Shown here one piece after another: positions 26,270 to 37,760 of a stretch of 64,000 nucleotides of DNA. The first letter of the stretch is position 1, and each line of letters opens with the position of its first letter. The stretch comes from Hetaerina americana (Eukaryota > Arthropoda > Insecta > Odonata > Calopterygidae), in NCBI GenBank assembly GCA_022747635.1, contig JAKTNV010000010.1, forward strand, positions 40,386,237-40,450,236, written 5' to 3'. The notes under the pieces are model-generated. The model did no database searches, was not told where the DNA came from, and saw nothing but the letters and a program-made list of their open reading frames with translations. A program made the translations under genes and the position numbers.

Positions 26270-26600
26270 TTGGTTTTAACAAACTTTTAGATATCCGAAA
26301 TCCCCGGGCAGTTTTCTGAAGCGATGCGTGAAAAGGTATCGGGGAGGCGGAGGAATAGGGACTTGTAGGAAGAATAGAATTGTGCATCGGTGTGAATAGG
26401 AAGGGAAAGAGGTTACTTGGAGTATGTTTATGAGTGTGAGCGGGAGGGGGGTGGTTGAGAGTCGAGGTGACAGGGTATGAGTGAAGGCACTCCTGACCCT
26501 AATGGGACTGCTCCCTGGCCACACCCGACCCCTCTGGTTCACACCGAGTGAGTAAACAGGCTTTGTTCAAAGAACCCGCCCGTAGCACGGTTGTTGAACT
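26270..26600. other. GC-richer island
   Basis: A second, weaker purine-rich patch on the plus strand (26330-26470). Minus-strand open frames of 83 and 88 codons overlap it and are unrecognised. Function unknown. Confidence 0.3.
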
Positions 26601-29600
26601 CGCGAGATAGAGTTATATAGCCTTACAACAATGCAATTCCCTAGAGAAAAGCACTCTAGGGGTAACTCTTTTCCGTTCTCTTTGCCGCTGTATTCCGCAA
26701 CTGTCAGAGCAGTAGAAATGACATATAATGATGAACTGTTCTCATCACCTCTTGCCCGTATCTAAATGGAAAATGCTTTGAAAATTATAATTTTAAACAC
26801 CTAATGCGTTTCATTGCCTATTTTGGACCCCACACATTTTCAGTTCCTTTTTTTAAACAAATCCTTAACAATCGCTCGACAATGCAACTCAATGTAACGG
26901 GTGATGAATCGAAAGACAAATGTTTAACCGACTTATTCCTAATAGCTTGAGTGCAATTCTCGGTTTTTGCACAATATTTTAATTTGAATGTTAATTATGG
27001 AACAGGGAAATATGGAAAGGGAGAACAAAATGGAAAGTATGATGAGGCCGCTAGATTTTAGTACTTCAGTTACATCGTGGTAATACATGTTTTCCTTTTG
27101 ACTGCAACGAAAAGTGTAGAAGGTATGACTTGCACATATCTGCTCCACCTCATGCCGACTAAAATCGATCTCTACCAATGGTAAATGATTTGCTCTGAAT
27201 TTTCTTAATCTCAACAAGAAATCTTGAGTTAAAATAATATCTGAGACAGCTTAGTTTCATCTTAATAAAGTTGCTTGTGAGAATGTCGACTCAAATTCAT
27301 TACAATGCCTAAAAGGACCACTTTTATATTTAGTCTCAGGATTTTAAAATCACCGTCGTGTGTTTGTTTTACGTGTACAAAGTAGTCAGCTGACCATGGG
27401 ATCCAGAGTATGATTTAAATTCAAACAAAATAAATACCCTAAGGAAGCTATGGCTCTCATTGCATATAAATTTGTTTTTTTCCTCGCTTGCAGCCTTTTT
27501 GAGAAAAGGAGTTATTAGCTATTGACTGCGTTAAAAATTATTAAAATATACTGACGAAACAATTTACTTCAAAAAGATAATTTTTTTCCTATTCTTGATC
27601 GTGATTTGGGTTATTGAAACATATATTGTATGACCATGTGGGAATTTCCGCTGAGTCTTTGTCAGTTTGGAATGCAATGATCGATTAAGTCATTGAATCG
27701 ATATCGCTCCAGATACACTTATCTAAATTGCCGTGCGTTATTTGCTTCTGTAAAGTTGGAATCCAATCTCAGCCCCTTGTTGTAGACATTTTCAGGAAAA
27801 TAGTATTCAGATTTCAGTGGATTCCATATCTCTCTACGTCAGCGCTGTTGATGATAAGATTTTATGCAACCGCATTCTAAGGATGGATTGCGATTTCTAT
27901 TTGGCTAGTTTTCGGCATATGAATATTCTAATATTAGTCTATAAGACATGTTTTTATACGGAACGAATATTTCAAATACGCAAGTTTTCAACGGAATTCG
28001 TCCAGTGCGATGTATATTCTCATTGGAGGTAAAGAAACCATCGAAGCTTGAAGTCTATTTTTACATTATCACCACTTCCTGCACTCTACGTATCTACAGG
28101 TATTACGACGCTGTTTTTCATCATCGGCTCTTGGGAAGTTCCATTCGCAAACACATTCAAAATTATTCATCTCCGAAGCAGGCCGAGTTCTTTTTGTGCA
28201 TTATCCAGCGCAATTTAAATCGCTGAGCATGTTAAAAACACAGAACTATCTGTTCTATTTTCATTGGATTCAATCTTTCCTACTCACTAAACTTTATAAA
28301 ACTTACAAATTATCATTTCTTCCGATATTATACGACGCGTTTGATGCTGGGACACGGTGCGAAGGTTTTTTCACATGGAGTAGGAAATACTTGTGCCAAT
28401 TTGCTTATGATTAGGCTGGTGTTTGAACTTGCGAAGGAAATTATTCTGTTCTTTTTACAAATGGTCCTCTTATCGAGGTTCTATTATTTGGTGAAAAACT
28501 TACTGTGTTAGAGGACAACATTTTTCAATAGCCAGTTACGGTAGCAGCTAAAGCATTGGACGGAAAAGTAGTTCAACAACATGCGGAGCTAATTCATTGA
28601 CTGTTAATCCTTGCTTTAACTTCTTCATGGCGAAAAAATTGATGGGCACTCCGCACCCGATTGGTGACTGTGGAGAGCAAGGACGAACGATCCAAGTGTC
28701 ATTTGTACGCTTGTGCTCGCAAAGCACAGAGTGGATTAGTCATCGAAGAAATAGACAACCAGGGCAGGGCTTCTACATTTCAGAGTACTCCACAACCTAT
28801 TCAGCAGTTGCTTGGCTGGAACTCTTGGAGTCGAAATGCCAACCTATTCTAATGGAAACAAAGTAAGAATATAATTGAATGAGGTCTGGACAATTTTCGT
28901 CAAATATAATTATTTCTTTTTGGGTATCGCAATATAATATCGAGGTAACTTTCCATTATTTAACCTGCTCGCGACAAAAAATAAAATATTTGGGAACAGT
29001 TTTTCTTCTCAGAAAGTTCGTGTACTTGAATGAATTTACGATTTTAACGAATACTATAAAAAGGAAGGAGGGAATCCCCCGCTATTCCTTCTCACATTTC
29101 GATGGGGAAGCTCTTGTACAGGACATTCGTACAGGATAATGGTCTTCTAACCATTTTTTTAACACAAACAATTTTTAAGGGTTTCTTTATAAGGGGAATA
29201 ATTTGAAAGATTCTTAAATTGGTTGAAAATATAGTCAAGTTTTCGTTATCTTCCTTAAAATGCCTACACTTAACTTTTGCAATACATATTTTACTGGCCG
29301 ACATTTAGAATGAAATTTTATTGTTTGTTATTGCCTAATGTGGATAATCCACAATTACCTTGAATTGAATCCAAAAATTGGGGTGTATTTTATCCTTAAA
29401 AACAACCCACCGTTATTTATTTTCCATATTTACTAGCATGATTTTTTTACACATCGAAACGTATTAACTGAAATTTTCAATCATTCATTTCTAAAATTCA
29501 ACGAAAAAGGATAAAAATAGTAACTAACGATAATTAGCTGATTTTAGGTTAGCATTCATTGAATTAATCCTTCGATGAGCCTAATGCAATTTTATTCATT

Positions 29601-31089
29601 AATGGCGATCCACAGCTAATTGACGAATTTTGTTTTAAATTAGCTCCTCTGGAGAATATAACTGATTTCAATTTTTAATCGCATCAATTAGAGAAATGTA
29701 ATGTATAATTGAAATAAGTGGTTAATCAGTGATACATGAATCACAGCATGTATTAATTCTGATTGAAACCTTCGACAACGACATCGCCTCCCGTTTTTGG
29801 TTCTGTTTGGGTGATAAGGATGATAACATCACTTCAGGCAAATTTCAAACTCCTGTGATAGAATTGGACTTAACGGGTTTTCCCTTTGTCTTTGTTTGCT
29901 TCATACTGTCGGCGTAGGCTTTTCGCCGAAGTCAGAATATTGTGCTCCCGTATGTTTTGGTAGTGATAATGATTACTTAACAAATCTTGTCCACTTCTTA
30001 AGCTGTGGTTGCCTAAAAATGTTTGTCCTTTGTCACTTCAGATAAGCTAAACCAATTTTTCTTCCCTGAGAGCCCCACATCCCTTTCCGATAGCCAATAT
30101 TGTCAAGTCAGTCACTTCCCGGAAGTTCCGGTTGGGTTGTCTCCTTACATTCGTGGTATCCTTTCGTAGCTGTTTTCTGATTAGTACCAATACGACTTAT
30201 TTATGGTGAAAATTAGGTTTTGAATGATGAATCACATTAAATCTAATATTTGCTTATAAATTATGCAGATTAGAAAATGGCTGCCAAATTTTCTCTACCT
30301 CTGAAAGAAAATTCAAGCCACATATCGGCAATTGGTATTTTAAAACTTTCCACAGGCTCAGGTAATAAATTACCTGGGATAACGGTTATAAGATATTTAA
30401 TCTATTAATATGTTCTTTCAAATTCGGTCGTATCCGAATGCTGTTTTAAAGGTTCGAATGATAGGTTTCATATAATGCTGAAAACGACGAAGTGGCTCTT
30501 CCTTAAAAAAATTTCAAATGTGCTTCTTGAAATGAGGACTCTGAAATCAATGTCGTCTCAACTGTGGACGGTCCCCGTCAAACAGGGATAAGGTCAGCAA
30601 AGGAAGAGGTTATATTTGCTACTAGTACGAAGCGATAAGTGAAAGGAAGGGCAAAGGACGTTTCGTTACAAAAACATCCCAGCAAGATTATACATCAGTT
30701 TCAAACTTTTGTACCAGGAAATAATTATAGCATTAAAAGAAGGGACAGTTTCCAAACTAGAAGTTAATCAGCCAGTCCTTGATCTAATTTCATGTTGCAT
30801 TTGTTTATCCGAAGCGCGTCTCTTTGTTTTGAGGAGTGCGAGAATTTTTCATCGGTTTATAAATTTATAAATGCAGCGTAAGCCCCCCGAAAGCATAGGA
30901 TGAGATGGTCAATATCGTCTAATTCACTTGCACAAACCGAGATATCATGTAGACACCTTTTTTATTAAGTTCGATAAAAAATTGCTTTTTTTCCGTAGAA
31001 CGCTTAAAGATGATGGCACCGTGTTTGCATCATCAGTTCAAATTAATAGAATTAGACCACCATCTTTAACATTATATCGGTGTATACCC
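26601..31089. other. AT-rich noncoding stretch, 4.5 kb
   Basis: No supported gene. The patch 28597-28866 is GC-richer and open in two plus-strand frames (89 and 63 codons). I do not recognise either translation, and it could be an old exon or unclassified repeat. No transposon ends or pol III boxes were seen. Confidence 0.5.
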
Positions 31090-31860
31090 TAATCTTGGGA
31101 TGTACCAGGCTCTGCGACGTAAATACGTATTTGCCGTTCCTCACGCATTTGAGATTTCGTCTGCCCGGGATCGGTTTCGTCGAGTTAACGGGAGTCCATT
31201 GCCATCTCGTTTGCTCAGTTTTGTCGCCGTGACACTAAACCGAAGCTCGGCGCAAATGAGATAAACAAAGCACAAACGATGGACCCGGAGGATGACGAAA
31301 CTCTGGGGTCAAAGATGGGAAGCGGAGAATCGGGAGATGAAGAGCCGAGGCGGCGGCCATAGAGGAAAGATTCGGAAAGCGGGGGAGTTTCGGGGGGGGG
31401 GGGGTGAGGGGGCGATGGGAACGGTTGAGGGGGGGTGGAGCAGGACGGGGTTCCCTATGGCTTCTTCCCCTCCCCCTCCCCAATCATTCTCCGAGGGCGA
31501 CCTCACTCTTCAGCTTGCTGAAACAGTTTCCGAGAAGTGTTGGGAGGAGGAATGAAAAGTGTGTACGTGATGGCCACCTCTTGAGTATGGGAGTGGCTCG
31601 CCGCTTTGTTTGTGGCGGTGGTGGAGGGGATGATCGACGGGGAGGGTGCGGGGGGGGTCTGTGGACGCGAGCTCATCTCTTCGGTGCACATTCAAACGTC
31701 AGATGACGAAATTTCCTCTCCATGTCTAGGATCCCTGGGAACACTCCTGCCCGATCCGAGCGATCGCGTCGCTATCGGACACTGGTTTCACTCCGTGATA
31801 ACACGTTCTTATCGCGATGTCACGTGCCACCTTTGGGAAGAATTGAATTATTTTGAGAGA
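31090..31860. promoter_or_regulatory. CpG/GC-rich island with long G runs
   Basis: GC-rich block with many CpG. It includes a 13-G run at about 31392-31404 with neighbouring G runs at 31381-31385, 31408-31412 and 31428-31434. A second G-rich patch is at 31615-31660. Frames on both strands are open (up to 100 codons) but low in complexity. A promoter or a G-quadruplex-bearing regulatory element would fit. There is no transcript evidence. Confidence 0.35.
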
Positions 31861-32104
31861 ATGCGGGTGCAATGGAAAAATATCCCTTCAAAACAAAACA
31901 AATGTTAATACTTTTACAATTTTTGTTTTGCCAATGCACATGAGAAAAACTATAATCACCGTTTTAGTTAGTGAACGTTATGATTATTTTCTAATTCGTA
32001 TGGGAATAACTACCCTATAATGCGCTGCTGAGACATTTCAATAAGAACTCAAAGTTTACACTGTTTATTGGAAAAGATAGAGATGTACATGTGCAGAGAT
32101 ATAT
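31861..32104. other. AT-rich spacer
   Basis: Nothing recognisable. Confidence 0.4.
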
Positions 32105-32217
32105 AGTATAATGTGTTATGAGGTGTGAGGTTCAGGGATATTTTGTGTCGCGTAAGTTGGTTAACAATGAGTACAATCGTGTACAGTGCCAAGGCCCATC
32201 GAAAACCTACCCTAACC
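32105..32217 (+). mobile_element. Possible LINE 3' tail (third copy, opposite strand)
   Basis: The plus strand reads CCCATCGAAAACCTACCCTAACC at the end of this piece (about 32196-32217). It is close to the CCATCCAAAAACCTACC-TTAACC end of the LINE at 4203. About 90 bases upstream, ATGTGTTATGAGGTGTGAGG resembles TTTGTGTTATGTTAGGAG near the same LINE's stop. The middle is not alignable by eye, so this is a weak call. Confidence 0.4.
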
Positions 32218-33589
32218 CAGTCGACTACAGCTAATAGTTATGATTATTTGAAAATATGCAGACTTAGTTTCAGAAGGATTAATTAATTGTTTTGAATCTT
32301 CTCAACTCACGGCTGGTCATTCGCCTCGGTCGGCTTGCTATCGAAGAAAGTTTTCCAGTCTTTTTGGTGGCGTCCTCAGGCCAGAAATGACTGGAGAGGT
32401 AGTGGATTAAAGGGGTCACGGACTTAAATATCCAGAAGATGCCTCCAGGATGGTTGGAGGAACTCTCTTTGAAGGATGAGTTTGTAATGAGGGAGTTTAT
32501 TCGAAAGTGGGGCAACTTAAACGATTGAAAAATCGCGGATAACTAAGAGAAGCCGGTCGTTATATTTCACATTCTCTGAAGGTTCAAATTTTATATCGTT
32601 TAACATTTACAAGGAACTACACCGTTTGTTAGATGCCAAACAGCCATTTTTCTATCTGTATCTATTTTAATTATAACATTATTTTAGCTCTTATCGTTCT
32701 TTAATTCCAATTTTTTCCCTGTTTAACCGTCAATCAACTTTCTAAGTTCAGAGACATTCGCTCCAGTATATTGCTTCCACGACTGAAATGCGATTTTTGG
32801 GAGAGGTTGATCGTAACTTGGATCAGTGCCTTTAGCGAGCGTGTAAAAAACTGCGACTTTATATTTAAATGGCATAGGAAAAATATTCCCTCCTTGCGAT
32901 AAATGAAAATATACGAATGGTGGAGAGAAATCTACTCGATAGAATAGAGGGAGTCTCTGGCGCTTGAGAATTTACTACTTTCGTTCAGGCTCCTTTACCT
33001 ATACATATTACACGTGCCTATGAAACTTTTCTCGAACCGGTTTCAATTAGTCAGCATCGGCATTCTCCGAAGCTATGCTGAAGAACATTGGGAAAACATT
33101 TGATCGAGCGGCCTTCTGCATTCAATGATTATTCAACTCTTCCTTTCACCGTGAACCCAAAGGCAATCATTTGGCAGGGGGGAGGGGTTGGAAAAGTCAA
33201 CTGAGAAAATCGAATATCAGGGAATTCGACATGCTCACAGCAAATAATTATTACTAATGCCAACTGCAAGCGCTAAATGTGATGGCAGAATTGAACGAAT
33301 CGCGTATTTTGCTCAACCCAACTTCTAATCGGTACTTTACTTCAGCAATAACTAATCTGCGGATTTAACTCGCCTGTTTTTAAAAAGATAGGCATATTTG
33401 ATGCTGTTGACGTTTTCTGACTGACTTTGTTACCGTCGGGCGATTTTCAAATTCTGGCCTTAAAATATCGTAAATAATTGGTCATCATGTTTATAATCAA
33501 CATCTGAGCTACTGTTTACCTGTGAATTAATCCTGATGATTTTTTTGTTCGGAGGATTTCGATTTATTCAGTATGTAGGCGATGGTTTT
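32218..33589. other. AT-rich noncoding stretch
   Basis: Nothing recognisable. A 78-codon minus-strand frame at 32279-32515 has no known motif. Confidence 0.5.
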
Positions 33590-33830
33590 TAGAAACCGGA
33601 TAACTTAACCACTCTCCTCCGAAGTTGTGCAACTCGCGCTTGCCTTTTACAGTTCCTTCGGGCGGCGAGCCGGAGGTGAATGTGGAACTGCCTCGGAGTT
33701 CTTGACATTGGACTCCCATTGCCACCCGAGCGATGCAGCAGGTGGCACCGTTTCCAAGCATTGCCGTTTCCACAGCCCTTTGCCCTAAGCTCCTCGCTCG
33801 GAATGAGCAGAACATTAGTAAACAATCGGG
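33590..33830. other. Small GC-rich patch
   Basis: GC-richer DNA open in both directions (minus 33564-33932, plus 33680-33925). The translations are not recognised. Could be a conserved noncoding element or a lost exon. Confidence 0.3.
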
Positions 33831-34239
33831 GAAATCCATGGAAAACCGTGCAACTAAGACGCATGGTAGCTCTAAATTTATTTCTTCCTTTAGATAATAA
33901 AGAAGGAATCCACCAGCCAAAATAATCCTCACACCATTTGGAACACTCCTATTGCTTCTGTCGGAAATTTTCGTCCCATTTATCTTTTAAATGCCTTCAT
34001 TAACTCAGGGCGAAGTTCTCAAAAGAATAACGCCATTGATTCTCTCTGGACCGAACAACCTAAGGATGGGTTAACGCAAACAGTTGAGGTAATATTTGAC
34101 AGGACTTCAGACGCTCTCCGTTCCTAAATGTTTAATGGTAAAATTAAAATAATCCTCAGTCCATTGCACCTCCCGTTTTTTCCAATTATCATGAGGAAAT
34201 TATGCACTCACTCTGTTTGTTTGCGGATAATGTAATTTT
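33831..34239. other. AT-rich spacer
   Basis: Nothing recognisable apart from a short GGAT tetranucleotide run just downstream, near 34250-34262. Confidence 0.4.
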
Positions 34240-34475
34240 CTCCAATTGGATGGATGGATGGATTCCGAATAAAATTACCTGAGTCATCGTGCCTCAAATA
34301 TGTACATCTCTCATGATGAAAACCTATTACTGAGTGAATATGTGCATGTACTTAATGCTACAATGTAACAATGTCAGAATGTAAAAATCATTCGCCTTGA
34401 CCGGTATTCGCAATCTGATCCCTCAATATCCGGCCGAGCGCTTTAGCCAGTTAAGCTATCGAGGAGTCCTCTGAC
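34240..34475 (-). mobile_element. tRNA-derived SINE (different family), decayed
   Basis: On the minus strand, from about 34470, CTCGATAGCTTAACTGGCTA is followed by AAGCGCTCGGCCGGATATTG, then AGGGATCAGATTGCGAATACC. The first part matches a tRNA head with an A box (TAGCTTAACTGG); the last is a damaged B box. The tRNA-like head covers 34470-34393. The body towards 34240 is unique in this window, so its 3' limit is uncertain. No target duplication seen. Confidence 0.6.
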
Positions 34476-36784
34476 AAATGGAAATTTTGGGGGCTTAAAA
34501 AGGCTTTCCACATTCTAAATAATATGGTACGAGGACGTCGTCGTGTGGGTAACAGTTTGATGCTGTAGTTGTGGTCCTGGCATCTCACTATCGGATCACT
34601 CGTTCTAATCTCGAACATGTTTATAATTAGTGTGTATCTATTCAGATCCCTAATTTGGTGCCTCACTGAGAGCACTTAAAATGCAGCATACCACTTAATA
34701 GATGGGACTCTGGAGCCTTTCGTTATCAGTGGGAAAATTTTCCTCTTATTCCTCTCCTTGACATATGTCTCCCCCGCCAGTTTCCCAAATATCTCAAATT
34801 GTGCAAACAACCAGGCTAATCAGTCTGTGCTTCTTCCGACAATCACTTCTGCAACAAGTGTGAGAAGGAAGATATAGCCGTCATTAACAAAGGTCTATCA
34901 TTAAGAAACATTATAGGATTTGTTTTAACTAGAGTAACATGTAGGTCAGAATTAGTCAGCAAACAGGCAAATCGCTCTTTTCATTGTTGTTTTATTGATG
35001 TTCACTCGAGTGAGCGAGACACGCTTTCACCACCTCATCTTTGGGACCCACCTCTTCAGAAATATGAATCGCCTATTATTGTAAATATTGATCGATTGAT
35101 TCATCATTTGTACGAACCAAGCTAAAACTACTTCCAGAATTATTTCTTGAAAGATTAAAATGTAAAAATATTTTTTCGCGCATTGCATAGATCAAAATGT
35201 AATGTAAAAGTAATGTGGTCATTTAAATTTTAATATTGCGTAGAATCATGATCACACAAGCGGTCCCTTGGTTAAATTTTCTGAAAATAGCGTAATCTCT
35301 TTTCCTAAAATTTTTAGTAATGATAACTGCCAATTAATGCAGAAATACGAATCATGCGTACTGAGAGTGAAGGAAATTTATAAACAGCGCAGAAATACCG
35401 CAAAGTTGATAGATATCATTCATTCATTCGCGTAGTCATAGCACCAGGAATCTAAAAACGCAACAATTGTAATTCCATCAGTATACGTGATGCATAAGCG
35501 TTAATGCTTAGCATATAACAAATGCCCATTCACACGGGTATTGAACATCTTTTGGGCTGTGTAAAGAAACGATATTTTTAGGTTATTTAAGGAGAAAAAC
35601 CGATTTCCGCTGAGAATTACTGAAATATATTTAGGTGTAAACGACTTTGTACGTAGATGAACCTTTTTCAACTCTAATATTTTGTGGACTATTTTTCTTA
35701 TTTTTAGCCAAATTTTGCTTGCAATTAATATAAGACTTGTATGTATTAAATTGATCTGAGGCTGTGGCACTCCCATGGTCCAGGGCAACAAATTAACAAA
35801 TGATACACGGACATGCCTCTGATTTACTTTCCATACTCTATTTGAGTAACATGTGAAAACTTTACTGACAAAAAAGCTAGTAATATTTGTTTTTAACTTA
35901 TTTTCGCTCATTTATCCATTATTATATGCTTTCCTAGCTATATGTGAGCGTCCTTAGCTCGAATATATGAAAAAATATGGTTGTCTATCGTATACATATG
36001 GTAAAAACCGGTGGAAAATATTCGCGTGGGGAAATTTTAGTGATTCGTGATTATATTCATTAAACCTCTGATAGTCCGATGGCCTCGGTAATTCCCCTCT
36101 CGTATATCCTTCGGTGGGAATTTGAACATTGCACCAATGCTGCTGCTATCAAACGGAAAACGGAAATATAGAGTTTTCGTTTAAAAACGTAAGAGTGTCT
36201 TATGTGTGGTGGTTAGCGATTGTACGGCTCCATTCGTTAATGAATGTCATAATTAAAACTAAAATAAGTTATTTCAATAGTAAAATAAATGAAGCAAAAT
36301 TATTCCGATTTCCTTTCATGCGATGGGCTGTTCCATTCGTCATACAACGAGATTAGCGGTTCTTTATCCGCAAATATCCGTTTTTTCGAATAAGAACCCA
36401 AAGAAAACTCTCATAATGGTAAATTGGTACTCCAAGTGAATTAAATAGTCATCGTTTGATTTTATTTTGGTGCTTGCACTCCACGAATCAGAGCTTGCAA
36501 GCGCACATAGAACGGCAGTTGTAAACACTGTGAGTGAGTCCATTTTGACGTAGCCTTAGTTATATAGCTTTTTAAACTATTAAACCTTATTTTAAATCCT
36601 TATTTCCCTTTATGCTAAGATTATATATAATTTACACAAATAAAAATATGCAAAATTCAAATTTTATATCTCACTTGTACTCTATTAAATATTAAAAATA
36701 ATATTGAATTGTTACGTCGCTAATGGAGTTGGAATAAAATATTATTATCAATTCAATAGCTTCAAAAATAGGTATGTTTCGGTA
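34476..36784. other. AT-rich noncoding stretch
   Basis: A 136-codon minus-strand frame at 35501-35911 is the longest; its K/I/F/S-rich translation is not recognised and fits AT-rich chance. Around 36090-36115 the minus strand has a B-box-like GTTCAAATTCCC without a matching A box. Confidence 0.5.
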
Positions 36785-37004
36785 CAGAATGAGAACAATG
36801 AGGCCTTCGTCCCCTTTACAGCACTCCACTTGGGACCTCACACACTTATCCCAGCTTTTCTTTCACTTTTCAAAACAATTGGCAAAATCCTTTTTCGGAA
36901 TGGCTATAAACTACCTCGTCTCATTGCCTTCTATTTCAACAACCGACTCTTGGGAAGACGGCTTTTGTTTCAGGGTAGTAGCCGTAGACCCACGACTCCT
37001 TCTC
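36785..37004 (-). pseudogene. Mariner-like transposase C-terminal fragment, left arm of an inverted pair
   Basis: On the minus strand, about 36905 down to 36800 reads IPKKDFANCFEK, a stop, then KKSWDKCVRSQVECCKGDEG. This is the C-terminal signature of mariner-type transposases, where a W-(D/N)-K-C-(V/I) block is followed by a YFEGD-like end. The rest of the transposase, including the catalytic D,D34D triad, is missing. It is flanked at 37005-37059 by unalignable sequence and then by the same region in the opposite orientation. Not functional. Confidence 0.75.
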
Positions 37005-37245
37005 GTTTTTAGAAAACCTGGGTCGTCATTCGCGGCTTAGAGCAAGTCCCCTGCAACTTCAGTACGAAATTCTAGAAGCTGATGACATAAAAGAGAATGT
37101 GACGAGGCAACTGATGCCCTATCCGAAAGAGGACTTTGCCAATTTTTTTGAAAAGTGAAACAACACTGGGATAAGTGTGTGAGGTACCAATAAGAGAAAT
37201 TTGAAGGGAACTAAGGTCTCATTTTTTTAAGTAGGCCATTTCTCT
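37005..37245 (+). pseudogene. Mariner-like transposase C-terminal fragment, right arm of an inverted pair
   Basis: The plus strand at about 37076-37213 reads ADDIKENVTRQL, then YPKEDFANFFEK, a stop, and after a frameshift WDKCVRYQ, a stop, EKFEGN. This is the same part of a mariner transposase as the left arm. The 18 bases TGGGATAAGTGTGTGAGG at 37167-37184 are exactly inverted at 36836-36853. Outside the C-terminal block the two arms diverge, so they may be two independent copies of one family or an old fold-back duplication. No terminal inverted repeats were found. Confidence 0.75.
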
Positions 37246-37429
37246 CAAAATATTGCTAGGCTGGATACCTTCTGGACATACCTCGTTTATCAAGACTCAG
37301 GAGGATTTGATTTCTACTCTATGAGATTTTTCAAATGGTACATCACTTGGAGGTCCTTATTATACCTACAATGAATTGATTTCCAACAATTATGGTATAT
37401 AAGTGGTATCCCTAAATTTTTCCGTTAAT
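37246..37429. other. AT-rich spacer
   Basis: Possibly includes a decayed 3' untranslated part of the mariner relic. No terminal repeat could be identified. Confidence 0.3.
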
Positions 37430-37760
37430 TCGGCGTTCATTTCCACTTCAGGCCGTCGCCTGGGCTTTCGAATTTCCGGGAGCTGATGGTAATTTGGGCA
37501 GCGGTCGACCGTGGCACGGTCACAAAATTTGAGTGCAACCGGGCCACGGCCAGAAATCCCCGTCCTCGCGAGGATCCTTGGCTAAACTTGATAGGCAGGG
37601 GCACACCCGCGATTAGCTTTCCGAAGTCGTTGCTCGGTTAATGCGCTCTTGTACCGGACATTCCTCTTATGACGTTCTTGCGCTCACCTTGAAAAATGGA
37701 ACCTCACGTGAGCGTGGCTTTCCGGCGACGTGTAATGGTGTACGAGTTGAGAAGTGATAA
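37430..37760. other. GC-rich patch
   Basis: CpG-containing block with short inverted words (GGTCGACC near 37501-37509, CGTGGCACG near 37509-37517). I recognise no gene or repeat family. An old repeat or a regulatory patch is possible. Confidence 0.3.

Noticed and set aside
34540..34640. Second tRNA-like stretch ending in TTCTAATCTCGAAC
   Set aside because: Boxes too degenerate and no supporting copy.
35501..35911. 136-codon frame considered as a viral relic
   Set aside because: The translation has no polymerase, capsid or glycoprotein motif that I recognise and fits AT-rich chance.
36060..36160. B-box-like GTTCAAATTCCC on the minus strand
   Set aside because: No A box at tRNA spacing and no body shared with other elements here.
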